Source: a virus. From it: a stretch of 34,577 nucleotides of DNA. The stretch lies in IMG/VR virus record IMGVR_UViG_3300022871_000058, positions 1-34,577 of that record; one strand, given 5' to 3'. A model generated the notes under the pieces. It had not been told where the DNA came from. It worked only from the letters and a program-made list of their open reading frames with translations, and did not search any database. The position numbers and the translations under genes were made by a program. Shown here in pieces: positions 6,745 to 13,770 of the stretch. Positions within the stretch are counted from its first letter, which is position 1. Each line of letters starts with the position of its first letter.

Positions 6745-7680
6745 ATGAAACTAATAAAAGAGAATGACAGACGTATTGTACAGGGTTATGGTTCAGTAGA
6801 AGTATTGGATCGCCAAAATGAATTAATTCCGATTGACGAAATAAGGAAGTTCATGAGGACTTATATTAAACGTGGCGCTCCGTTGATGTATAATCACACT
6901 AATCAGTCTGTAGGGAAGCTTATTGATTACGAAATAGTAGAGAAGAATAATAAACCTGCTATTTTAATCAAAGCCGAAGTATACGACGATTATCCAGAAG
7001 ACGATGATATTTGGGACAAAGTTAATTCTAACATTATTACTGGGTTTTCTATAGGGGGCGGCCGTCCGGAACGTAAAGTTACCAAAGAGGGGGCTGTGTT
7101 ATACAATACTCCTGTGTGGGAATTTAGTCTAGTTGAGAGACCAGCAAATCAGATGTCTACTATAACGGCACATAGTGTGGCTAAATCTGATAATAGTGAG
7201 ACATTATTTGTACCATTATCCAAGGCTTGTGATGAACAAATTAAACCTGAAGTTAAAGACAAAAAGATTAATGAGGTGGAAACTATGGTAGTTAAAGAAG
7301 AAGCTCCTAAGGAAGAAACTCCTACATTGGAATCTCGTGTTGATGTATTAGAAAAAGCATTAGTAAAAATACAAAAAGCAGATGAAGAAGTTAAGGAAGC
7401 TCCAAAGGAAGAAGATAAAAAAGAAGAAGTAGCAAAAGAAGAAGCTCCAAAAAAAGAACCAGCTGCTGAAGAAGATAAAAAAGAAGATATAAAAGACATG
7501 CAAAAAGCAATGATTTCAGCTATAGCAGAAGGCTTCGCAAATTTAAAGAAATCCGATAAGAAAGTAGAAGAGCCAAAAGTTGAAAAGAACATTAAGAAAA
7601 AAGTTGAATTACCAGTGAAAAAATCAGCTAGTAATGATTTCAACGACTTCTTAGTTAAAGTAGGAGCTAGAGGTGAATAG
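6745..7680 (+). CDS. HK97-type prohead protease fused to scaffold
   Basis: A serine protease that matures the prohead. It encodes 311 residues. The protease domain (1-145) has GYGSVEVLDRQNE, His51 (MYNHT), Ser102 (GFSIGGG) and WEFSLVERPAN, the known catalytic landmarks. Residues about 175-290 are Glu/Lys/Ala-rich low-complexity coiled coil typical of a scaffold or delta domain, ending in a basic tail. The protein is longer than a bare protease (usually about 200 residues). It precedes the major capsid gene by 2 bp; the SD for that gene overlaps its 3' end. Confidence 0.92.
   Translation: MKLIKENDRRIVQGYGSVEVLDRQNELIPIDEIRKFMRTYIKRGAPLMYNHTNQSVGKLIDYEIVEKNNKPAILIKAEVYDDYPEDDDIWDKVNSNIITGFSIGGGRPERKVTKEGAVLYNTPVWEFSLVERPANQMSTITAHSVAKSDNSETLFVPLSKACDEQIKPEVKDKKINEVETMVVKEEAPKEETPTLESRVDVLEKALVKIQKADEEVKEAPKEEDKKEEVAKEEAPKKEPAAEEDKKEDIKDMQKAMISAIAEGFANLKKSDKKVEEPKVEKNIKKKVELPVKKSASNDFNDFLVKVGARGE
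7285..7680 (+). CDS. Possible internally started scaffold protein
   Basis: Inside the protease gene an in-frame ATG at 7285 follows GAGGTGGAAACT, a Shine-Dalgarno as good as those used by true genes. Initiation here would make a 131-residue scaffold-only protein starting MVVKEEAPKEE, separate from the protease-scaffold fusion. Lambda C/Nu3 uses the same arrangement. The site falls exactly at the boundary between protease and scaffold, which argues against chance. Confidence 0.5.
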   Translation: MVVKEEAPKEETPTLESRVDVLEKALVKIQKADEEVKEAPKEEDKKEEVAKEEAPKKEPAAEEDKKEDIKDMQKAMISAIAEGFANLKKSDKKVEEPKVEKNIKKKVELPVKKSASNDFNDFLVKVGARGE

Positions 7681-7682
7681 AT

Positions 7683-8834
7683 ATGGCTTACACAAATTTA
7701 GACGCATTACCAAGATTCAACACTCTTGAAGATCAATTTAGTTATTATTATGAAGCAGCAGTTAAGAAATCTGATGACCCGATTATTTCAACAACATCAG
7801 GTATGATTAACGCTAGATACGGAATGGAATTATTTTCCGCATTATCTCAAGAAGCTAACGCATTCGGAATTTTACCTAAATTCTCATACACTAGAAAAGG
7901 TTTCAGAGCTATAACAGCAAACGAAGCAACTAGTGCAGGTGCAGCAGAAAACGCTAACTGGCCTGAAACAGACAAACCAGATGTTACAGAAGTATCTGTA
8001 GCTTTGAAAAATGTTAGAACTCCTTACGATATTTCAATGCAAGAAATGATTTACGAAGGTAATGATGACACTGTATCTAACGCTGACTTACACAAATATT
8101 ACGGTGTTAGACACGCAAGTGTAATCAACGGTCAATTAATGGCTACTAACGGAACTTTAGCTTCAAACAATTTCGAAAGTTTAGACCGTGTTTGTGGTTC
8201 ATACTCTGAGGTAACTAACTGTACAGATGCAGCAGCTGGTGCATACTCCGCTGGAGACTTAGATATTTACTCACAAGACAGAGACGCAGCTGTAAGTTGG
8301 GTTGATGCTTATGTTGATCATAACAGCTCAGTAATGAGAACTTTTAGTTTAGACTTAATCGTAGATGCATTCGGTGAAGTTGAAGTATACGGTGGAAAAA
8401 CAAATGTTATTATGACAGGTAAAGATACATGCGCTGACATTGAAAAAGAAGCAGATGTATATGTTAGATATAACATGACTGGTGGAGCATTAAAATCTTC
8501 ATTTGTTAGCTTAGGTGTTAACGGTGTACAAACTATTGAAGGAACTGGAAAAGGAACTAGAACTGCTGAATTATATGGTGTACCTTTATTTAAATCTAAA
8601 GACACAGTAGCAGAATCAACAGGTTCAAGTAGAATTTACGGTTTAGACACAGGAATTAATGAATTGGGTGTAACTCCAAAAGTAGGAATTAAAATGGGAA
8701 TGCCTCCAAAGAGATTCGTAAGTGAAGATGTTTTAGGAAATAATAACTTAGCTGTAAAATACGGTTATGCAACTATTGCTGAATTACAATGTGAAATCTT
8801 CAGACATCAATGGAAAATTAGAGATTTAGCTTAA
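7683..8834 (+). CDS. Major capsid protein (HK97 fold)
   Basis: It encodes 383 residues and starts AYTNLDALPRFNTLEDQF. It follows the protease-scaffold gene immediately, as in HK97-type viruses. Features include an N-terminal helical region, GFRAITANEATSAGAAENANW (about 78-98, resembling the E-loop region) and alternating strand-rich A and P domain sequence. Codon use is unusually regular (mostly GCA/GCT, AGA, GAA), consistent with a highly expressed gene, and a poly-T terminator follows. Identity rests mainly on position and composition. Confidence 0.88.
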   Translation: MAYTNLDALPRFNTLEDQFSYYYEAAVKKSDDPIISTTSGMINARYGMELFSALSQEANAFGILPKFSYTRKGFRAITANEATSAGAAENANWPETDKPDVTEVSVALKNVRTPYDISMQEMIYEGNDDTVSNADLHKYYGVRHASVINGQLMATNGTLASNNFESLDRVCGSYSEVTNCTDAAAGAYSAGDLDIYSQDRDAAVSWVDAYVDHNSSVMRTFSLDLIVDAFGEVEVYGGKTNVIMTGKDTCADIEKEADVYVRYNMTGGALKSSFVSLGVNGVQTIEGTGKGTRTAELYGVPLFKSKDTVAESTGSSRIYGLDTGINELGVTPKVGIKMGMPPKRFVSEDVLGNNNLAVKYGYATIAELQCEIFRHQWKIRDLA

Positions 8835-8839
8835 TTGCT

Positions 8840-8863
8840 ATTTCTTTTTTTTCTTTTTTTTTA
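8840..8863 (+). terminator. Poly-T terminator after the capsid gene
   Basis: Eighteen or more T residues broken by single C residues follow the capsid stop, with no hairpin. Long U tracts are sufficient for termination by archaeal RNA polymerase. Downstream TTATAAAG may also act as a TATA box, though it is very near the next ATG. Partial termination here would lower expression of downstream neck genes relative to capsid. Confidence 0.6.
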
Positions 8864-8878
8864 TAAAGAGGTGTATAA

Positions 8879-9157
8879 ATGGTATATTATATTAAGAGAA
8901 AATTCGCAGAGGGTGACAAAAAGCTTATCTGTGTTTTAGCACCAAGATCAGGTATTAGATATGATTTCTTTGAAGACAAGTCTACAGGTAGTACTTACGG
9001 TGTAGATAGAAAGTTTTTTGAAGACAGCCCAATGTTTGAAGTATCTGACAAACCAATGAAAGTATCAAAGAAAGTAGAAAAAACAGTAGACGATATAGAA
9101 GAAGAAATAATAGAAGTAAAAACAGTTAAGAAGAGGGTTGCTAAAAAAAAAAAGTAA
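8879..9157 (+). CDS. Small basic-tailed head-region protein, unknown
   Basis: It encodes 92 residues behind AGAGGTGTATAA. The first 60 residues are strand-rich (YYIKRKFAEGDKKLICVLAP) with no known motif. After an acidic stretch, the last 15 residues are mostly Lys/Arg/Val, ending in four lysines, which suggests contact with DNA or with the acidic scaffold. Lying between capsid and decoration-like genes it is probably a minor virion or assembly protein. Function inferred only from position. Confidence 0.65.
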   Translation: MVYYIKRKFAEGDKKLICVLAPRSGIRYDFFEDKSTGSTYGVDRKFFEDSPMFEVSDKPMKVSKKVEKTVDDIEEEIIEVKTVKKRVAKKKK

Positions 9158-9210
9158 CTGATAAAAGTTTAATGAGTAAAATAAAAAGTTTATTCTAAGA
9201 GGTGGATATT

Positions 9211-9561
9211 ATGACAGCAATAACAATTACTTATGCAGAGAAAGCATTAATTAAAGGAAGAAAAGGACCAGGTGTTGGAATTTCTGAAATTAAATATGTA
9301 TCAGAAGTAATAACATTAGGTTCAACAAGTGAAACATACACAACAGGTGGAAACGCATTTGATTTAAGAACATTCAGTAAAGATGGATCAACAGAACCAA
9401 CTAAAGTATACTTCCACGACTTTGTTAATAATACATATTTATTCAAATATGATGATGCAAACCACAAATTATTAATTTACGACCTATCAGCAGGTACAGA
9501 ATTAGCTAACACTACAAACGTTGGTGCAAAAACAGTATTATGTGAAATGGAATTTGAATAG
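9211..9561 (+). CDS. Small beta-rich protein, possible capsid decoration
   Basis: It encodes 116 residues from ATG 9211 behind AAGAGGTGGATATT; a GTG 9 bp upstream lies within the SD and is rejected. The protein is rich in Thr, Val and Gly with alternating strands and no cysteines, resembling compact beta decoration proteins encoded next to capsid genes. No named family is recognised. The next gene starts 9 bp after the stop behind a weak GTGAT, so the two are cotranslated. Confidence 0.65.
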   Translation: MTAITITYAEKALIKGRKGPGVGISEIKYVSEVITLGSTSETYTTGGNAFDLRTFSKDGSTEPTKVYFHDFVNNTYLFKYDDANHKLLIYDLSAGTELANTTNVGAKTVLCEMEFE

Positions 9562-9570
9562 TGATATAAA

Positions 9571-10470
9571 ATGGCTACATACGACTTCAATGTACTTGTA
9601 GAGGATCAAAGCGAGAACTTGGTATCTGGGGCAACAGTAACAGTGTATAAAAGTGACAATACCAGTGCAGGTACAGGAACAACAACAGCTTCAGGTGTTC
9701 TTGCAGCAGCAATATCTTTAGATACTACTGACAATGTACATTTAATTGAAGTTACTAAGACAGGGTATGAAACTGTATCTCGTTCTTATGAGATCGCGTA
9801 CGAAGATACTAGTTATTATATCAAATTACCAAGTTACGATACTACATACACAACAGTAGACAAAGTACGCAGATTTATGCAACTAAGTCAGAACGCATAT
9901 CAGGCTAACACTAGAGTAACTGACTCAACTATAGCTGATAGAATAAACGAAGCAGAAGACTATATGGACAAGTATTGTCGTAGAGCGTGGCGTTCAACTA
10001 CAGTTACAGAGAAATTTGGTGCATACAGAAGAGAGCGTGACGATGAATTATTTAATCATTGTTTCTTAACATACCCAGATACATACACTTTAGATTCAGT
10101 ATCATTAGATGAATTGAATGTATGGACTGAAAACGCTTGGGTAGATTACTTATCTACTAAGACTGAAGGCCGTGCAAACGATTTCTACCAAGATAACACT
10201 AAGGGAATAGTATATATCAAACCAGATTCATACGGTGAACGTAGAATATCTATAAAATATAGATACGGAAACGTAGATGTACCTAACGATATTGAGAAAG
10301 CTTGTATATTATTAGCTACAGTATCAATAGTAGAATTTGACCAAATGAGTAGTAATATCCCTGAAGGGTACCAACCAAGTGTAAGTTTCATGAGTAAGAT
10401 GGAAAGAATGGACTCAGAAGCTAAAGATATATTAGAGAAATACAAGAATACATACTATGCGAGGTTATAG
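9571..10470 (+). CDS. Head-tail connector (gp6-like) with N-terminal Ig-like domain
   Basis: It encodes 299 residues. Residues 1-90 read as a carboxypeptidase-regulatory/Ig-like beta sandwich (SGATVTVYKSD...TTTASGVL...VTKTGYETVS). From about 95 onward the pattern is that of gp6-like head-tail adaptors: VDKVRRFMQLSQ, IADRINEAEDYMDKYCRR and a helical C-terminal part. Connector genes normally lie here, after capsid and before the gp10-like gene. The fusion means the surface domain would project from the neck. Connector role moderately confident; fusion directly visible. Confidence 0.75.
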   Translation: MATYDFNVLVEDQSENLVSGATVTVYKSDNTSAGTGTTTASGVLAAAISLDTTDNVHLIEVTKTGYETVSRSYEIAYEDTSYYIKLPSYDTTYTTVDKVRRFMQLSQNAYQANTRVTDSTIADRINEAEDYMDKYCRRAWRSTTVTEKFGAYRRERDDELFNHCFLTYPDTYTLDSVSLDELNVWTENAWVDYLSTKTEGRANDFYQDNTKGIVYIKPDSYGERRISIKYRYGNVDVPNDIEKACILLATVSIVEFDQMSSNIPEGYQPSVSFMSKMERMDSEAKDILEKYKNTYYARL

Positions 10471-10472
10471 TA

Positions 10473-10877
10473 ATGCCTAAAATGGTTGTCAACGCTTCTG
10501 GTCTTAAAGACTCAGAAGATAAAATATTAAAAGAGATGGCCATACGCATAGAAGCAACAGCTAACCAAATGTTGGCAGATCATGGTACTATTGATACTGG
10601 TGAGCTTAGCGGGTCTTCAATGATCAATAAAACAGAAACAGGTTATAGAATTACATGGTCTGCACCACAGGCAGAGTGGATTGAATATGGAACAGATCCA
10701 CACAGACCACCTTTCCAGCCTTTATATATGTGGGCGCGGCGTAAGTTAGGTTTACCAGACAAAGAAGCTAGGAAACGTGCTTATGCAATGGTTAATAAAA
10801 TAGAGAGAGTTGGTACTGAATCAAAACCATTTATAATTCCAGCGATCTATAAAGTATTAGACGAATTAAAACGATAA
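10473..10877 (+). CDS. HK97 gp10-like neck / head closure protein
   Basis: It encodes 134 residues. Key features of the gp10 family are IDTGELSGSS (about 40-49), YRITWSAPQAEWIEYGTDPHRPPFQP (66-91, written in the family as Y..YVE.GT...PF..P) and a helical C-terminus with KPFIIPAI. These proteins join head and tail. It starts 2 bp after the connector stop. The gene is followed not by a tail gene but by an HNH endonuclease gene, which separates the two halves of the neck module. Confidence 0.82.
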   Translation: MPKMVVNASGLKDSEDKILKEMAIRIEATANQMLADHGTIDTGELSGSSMINKTETGYRITWSAPQAEWIEYGTDPHRPPFQPLYMWARRKLGLPDKEARKRAYAMVNKIERVGTESKPFIIPAIYKVLDELKR

Positions 10878-10879
10878 TA

Positions 10880-10889
10880 ATATAAATAT
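10880..10889 (+). promoter_or_regulatory. TATA box of the HNH gene, leaderless start
   Basis: ATATAAATAT lies 20-29 bp before ATG 10909. Archaeal transcription starts about 25 bp after the TATA box, so the mRNA should begin at or beside the ATG. There is no Shine-Dalgarno, unlike almost every neighbour, so this gene is probably read on its own leaderless transcript. Confidence 0.6.
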
Positions 10890-10908
10890 ATCACGTTTAT
10901 ATTAATAT

Positions 10909-11517
10909 ATGTGTAAAATAAAAGATTGTAATAATAAAGTATATCAATGTGGGTATTGCTCTAAACATTATTCACAAATATACCGTCATGGAAAGATATC
11001 TAGGACTATTTATGATAAAAATGATTATATAATTGAAAATGAAATTATGTATGTGAATCTTTATGATAAAAATGGTTTGTTTAAATTAAAAACTAAACTT
11101 GACTTAAAATATAAATATTTGTTAGATAAATATAAGTTAGGTATAAGTTATTTAGGAAAAGATAGAATATCATATGTCTCAGTAAGAAAGGGAAGAAAAT
11201 TTTCTAAATTATTACATAGATATATAACTAATTGTCCTAACAATATGGAAGTAGATCATATAAATGGTGATCCGTTAGATAATAGGTTATCTAATTTAAG
11301 AATAGTAACTCATAGTATTAATCTAAGAAATAGATCATTACCTATAAACAATAAATCTGGCAAAACAGGAGTTAGTTGGTCTTTACGTGATAAACGATGG
11401 AGAGCTTATATAAAAATGAATAATAAACAAAAACATTTAGGTTATTATAATAATAAGGAAGATGCTATTTGTGCTCGTATTAATTATGAAAAAAAATATG
11501 GATTTATATCAAGATAA
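10909..11517 (+). CDS. HNH endonuclease with AP2 DNA-binding domain (free-standing homing type)
   Basis: It encodes 202 residues. Residues 2-20 have a Cys/His cluster (CKIKDC...CGYCSKH) that may bind zinc. The HNH core is at about 103-140 with H103, VDHING (D116, H117) and N-rich LSNLRIVTHSIN. Residues 149-195 match a phage-type AP2 domain (SGKTGVSWS...W.A.I...HLGYY). Such genes nick or cut DNA and insert between essential viral genes. Base use is AT-richer than the flanking structural genes, and it has its own promoter and lies between neck genes, all signs of a recent mobile insertion. Confidence 0.92.
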   Translation: MCKIKDCNNKVYQCGYCSKHYSQIYRHGKISRTIYDKNDYIIENEIMYVNLYDKNGLFKLKTKLDLKYKYLLDKYKLGISYLGKDRISYVSVRKGRKFSKLLHRYITNCPNNMEVDHINGDPLDNRLSNLRIVTHSINLRNRSLPINNKSGKTGVSWSLRDKRWRAYIKMNNKQKHLGYYNNKEDAICARINYEKKYGFISR

Positions 11518-11550
11518 AGCGATAGTTTTATAAATGACTTTCTACTTCTA
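11516..11550 (+). promoter_or_regulatory. Late-type promoter of the tail operon
   Basis: AAAGCGATAG precedes TTTTATAAATG (11525-11535), then CTACTTCTATTCTATATT. This is the same element as at 6681-6720 and 19661-19699. Placing it right after the HNH gene restores transcription of the tail genes downstream of the insertion. Confidence 0.65.
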
Positions 11551-11585
11551 TTCTATATTAAGTTAGTAGGTAGGAGTAGATTAAT

Positions 11586-12047
11586 ATGGCATTTGAATTC
11601 ACAGACGCACTGTCTGAAGTTAAGACATTAATATCATCAAATTGGACAAAAGCAAATACTGATTCTATAGAACCTACTTTTGAATACGTTTATGACAAAA
11701 AAGTATACACCCATTACGATGGGCAAGATGTTGTCTTTTTCCAAGAAATAGGACAAAACCAAGAATTATCTTCATTGGGTAATACGGCTCGTGATAGATT
11801 TTACCGTATTCGTATTGACATTCGTTCTAATTATGAGGGTCGGGCTGACGATGCTGGAAGATCACATTTAGTTAAAATGAAGAAAGAAACTGAGCGGATT
11901 ATTAATACTAATGCACCTTATGAATTTACCAATGGTCAGGGCATTATTGTTATAACTAACCAAACAGATTTAACTAACGGCATGAAGAAGCTTTGGCGTG
12001 TTGTATACGAATTAGAGGTAAGGAAGTATAACGAGGTGTTAGCATGA
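11586..12047 (+). CDS. Probable tail terminator / tail completion protein
   Basis: It encodes 153 residues. The fold pattern (N-terminal helix, strands RFYRIRIDIRSNYE at 90-103, helix KKETERIINTN, strand-rich end KKLWRVVYELEVRKY) resembles small tail terminators such as lambda gpU-like proteins. Position between the gp10-like gene and the tube gene supports this. It overlaps the next gene by ATGA. No catalytic motif. Assignment is by position and length rather than a diagnostic motif. Confidence 0.65.
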   Translation: MAFEFTDALSEVKTLISSNWTKANTDSIEPTFEYVYDKKVYTHYDGQDVVFFQEIGQNQELSSLGNTARDRFYRIRIDIRSNYEGRADDAGRSHLVKMKKETERIINTNAPYEFTNGQGIIVITNQTDLTNGMKKLWRVVYELEVRKYNEVLA

Positions 12048-12232
12048 AATTAAAAAACGCAACAGGTACATTAAATAAATATGCTATAATTACTATCAAA
12101 GGTAACCAATACTATAGTATTGATGGCATAGTAGAATTAGATGATAGTGAGGATATTGATTTCTTAATAGAAAGAGGATATTTCCCTATTGAAGCAGTTA
12201 AAAAGAAAAAGGCGAATAAAGGTGATAAATAA
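12044..12232 (+). CDS. Small protein before the tail tube gene, unknown
   Basis: It encodes 62 residues. Its start overlaps the previous stop (ATGA) and its stop overlaps the tube gene start by one base, so it is tightly coupled to both. The first 45 residues are strand-rich (YAIITIKGNQYYSIDGIVEL) and acidic; the last 12 are lysine-rich. In layout it resembles the 92-residue protein at 8879 (beta part plus basic tail). Probably a virion or assembly cofactor; no family recognised. Confidence 0.65.
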   Translation: MKLKNATGTLNKYAIITIKGNQYYSIDGIVELDDSEDIDFLIERGYFPIEAVKKKKANKGDK

Positions 12233-13206
12233 TGGCTTATGATACAGGTTATAGTAGTTTTTTTAAGGTATCTGATGAGGTAACATTCGGTACAGCAGTT
12301 GCACCAACAGATGATTTGTTAATATTAGATGCTACTGGAAATATAAAAGAAACACAAAACATAACAGAAGAATATAAGACAGGTTCAAGAGTAACACAGT
12401 GCGTTAAATACGGAAACTATGCAGTTGATGGATCTCTTACAGGTAAATTACAAGGTGGAAGATTAATATCTTATGCATTAGGTACAGAAGCAGGAACTGT
12501 AGCTACAGGATTATATACACACACAATAACACAAGCAGACACTACATCTTTACCTAGTTTTACATTGGATAAGGCACATATAAAAACAGACACTGCACAA
12601 AGAGCAGCTGGATGTAAAATCAATGACTTTTCATTAAATTTAGATGTTGATGGAATGCTTACAAGCACATTCAATTGGTTAGGTGCTTCAGTAACAAATA
12701 TTGAAACAACAGTAGGTACTAGAGGAGCTAGTACAACTTGCCCATTTAGTGCATACCAAGGTGTTATAGCATGGAATAGTAATACTATAGAATGTTCAGC
12801 ATTTGACTTTAATTATTCAAATAACTTAAGTGGTGATGAGTATAATTTAGGTGACAGAAGAAGACAAACAATTACTGAAGGTGCAGCTAACGTTAATGGT
12901 ACATTCACATTATTATTTGAAGACTTTACAGTATACGATGACTTCCAAAGTACATGGAGTGCAGGAACTGAAACAGGAACTTCAAGAGCATTAACATTTA
13001 CAGCAAATAATGGAGCATCTGGTACTGATGAAAGAGAATTGGCAATTACAATGGCAGATACAACTTTATCTGAAGTAGACAGTCCAGTAGAATTATCAGA
13101 AGGTAGAATGGTACAAACATTTAGTTATATCCCTAAAACATTAACTAATATAGTTTTCAAGGACGATGTAGCAGTAGAATATATTGACGGTAGTGCTATT
13201 GTTTAA
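12232..13206 (+). CDS. Major tail tube protein
   Basis: It encodes 324 residues and starts AYDTGYSSFFKVSDEVTFGT. The protein is dominated by Thr/Ser/Gly beta strands, contains a central GSLTGKLQGG and a late Ig-like stretch, and has the length of tube proteins of siphoviruses. A U-rich tract follows, and the next genes are the frameshifted tail chaperone and tape measure, the classic order. A strong AGGTGAT precedes the ATG, fitting high expression. Confidence 0.82.
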   Translation: MAYDTGYSSFFKVSDEVTFGTAVAPTDDLLILDATGNIKETQNITEEYKTGSRVTQCVKYGNYAVDGSLTGKLQGGRLISYALGTEAGTVATGLYTHTITQADTTSLPSFTLDKAHIKTDTAQRAAGCKINDFSLNLDVDGMLTSTFNWLGASVTNIETTVGTRGASTTCPFSAYQGVIAWNSNTIECSAFDFNYSNNLSGDEYNLGDRRRQTITEGAANVNGTFTLLFEDFTVYDDFQSTWSAGTETGTSRALTFTANNGASGTDERELAITMADTTLSEVDSPVELSEGRMVQTFSYIPKTLTNIVFKDDVAVEYIDGSAIV

Positions 13207-13210
13207 TAGC

Positions 13211-13228
13211 ATTATTTTCTTTCCTTTA
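13211..13228 (+). terminator. U-rich tract after the tail tube gene
   Basis: ATTATTTTCTTTCCTTTA follows the tube gene stop without a hairpin. It could cause partial termination after the abundant tube protein, as at 8840-8863, but it is shorter and more interrupted. Confidence 0.35.
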
Positions 13229-13249
13229 TACAGTAGGTAGGTGATGAGA

Positions 13250-13537
13250 GTGGAAAGAGTAATAGAATTTAACAAAGAACAAATAGAATTAGGTAAAATA
13301 AGCTTCAGTAAGAGATTAAATTTCTTTGACAAGCTTGACAAAATAGGTAAGAACAAAGATTTATCAGATATAGATAGAATAAGATTAATATACAAAGAAA
13401 ACTTCAAGATAATAGAGAAATTATCAGAAGGAAAGATTAAAGCAGAGCAATTAGAAGAAGAAGACGCAGTAGAAGTTGACAATATCATAATTAAATTACA
13501 TAATATATTGGGCGGTGGTCTATCAAAAAAAAATTAG
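13250..13537 (+). CDS. Tail assembly chaperone, short form (gpG-like)
   Basis: It encodes 95 residues if started at GTG 13250, which keeps the AGGTGAT-N4-start spacing used elsewhere; ATG 13244 is the alternative. The protein is helical and acidic (LSDIDRIRLIYKENFKIIEKL), like gpG proteins that coat the tape measure during tail assembly. It stops at TAG 13535-13537 directly after a run of nine A residues, and an open -1 frame continues, so this is the unshifted product of a frameshift pair. It lies immediately upstream of the tape measure. Confidence 0.8.
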   Translation: MERVIEFNKEQIELGKISFSKRLNFFDKLDKIGKNKDLSDIDRIRLIYKENFKIIEKLSEGKIKAEQLEEEDAVEVDNIIIKLHNILGGGLSKKN

Positions 13538-13770
13538 AGACGTTCTTTAACGTTAGTGATGATACTCGTAAAGTTCTAGTTAAAGAGGGATATTTGAGTC
13601 CTTTAGAGGTTAGACTACTAGCTTACGAAAGATTAAGTTATATTTATGGGTTCAGTCCTAAGGAAATAGACGAATCAGATTTTTCTATGATGGAAGGCTA
13701 TTTAGCTATAAGTGGATTAAGAAATTCAACAGGTAAAAAAGAGAGAAGTGAATTAGATGGCAGGAATTGA
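13250..13770 (+). CDS. Tail assembly chaperone, -1 frameshift form (gpGT-like)
   Basis: Shifting by -1 on the A run at 13525-13533 joins the first frame to an open frame that continues KLETFFNVSDDTRK...LVKEGYLSPLEVRLLAYERLSY and ends at TGA 13768-13770, adding about 80 residues. The downstream frame has no good start codon of its own and reads as a normal globular protein, so it must be made by frameshifting. It overlaps the tape measure start (13757). The arrangement matches gpG/gpGT of lambda and many siphoviruses. Confidence 0.8.
13525..13531 (+). promoter_or_regulatory. -1 frameshift slippery heptamer A AAA AAA
   Basis: In the zero frame the codons are TCA AAA AAA AAT TAG; the heptamer A-AAA-AAA allows both tRNAs to re-pair after a one-base backward slip. 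The stop two codons later confines the unshifted product. No strong downstream stem was evident by eye. Confidence 0.75.

Noticed and set aside
7149-7643. Ser/Phe-rich minus-strand open frame opposite the protease-scaffold gene
   Set aside because: The composition is a mirror of the Glu/Lys repeats (GAA/AAA read as TTC/TTT); a shadow frame.
10909-11517. Restriction endonuclease
   Set aside because: There is no partner methylase, and HNH plus AP2 with a promoter of its own between structural genes is the pattern of homing endonucleases.
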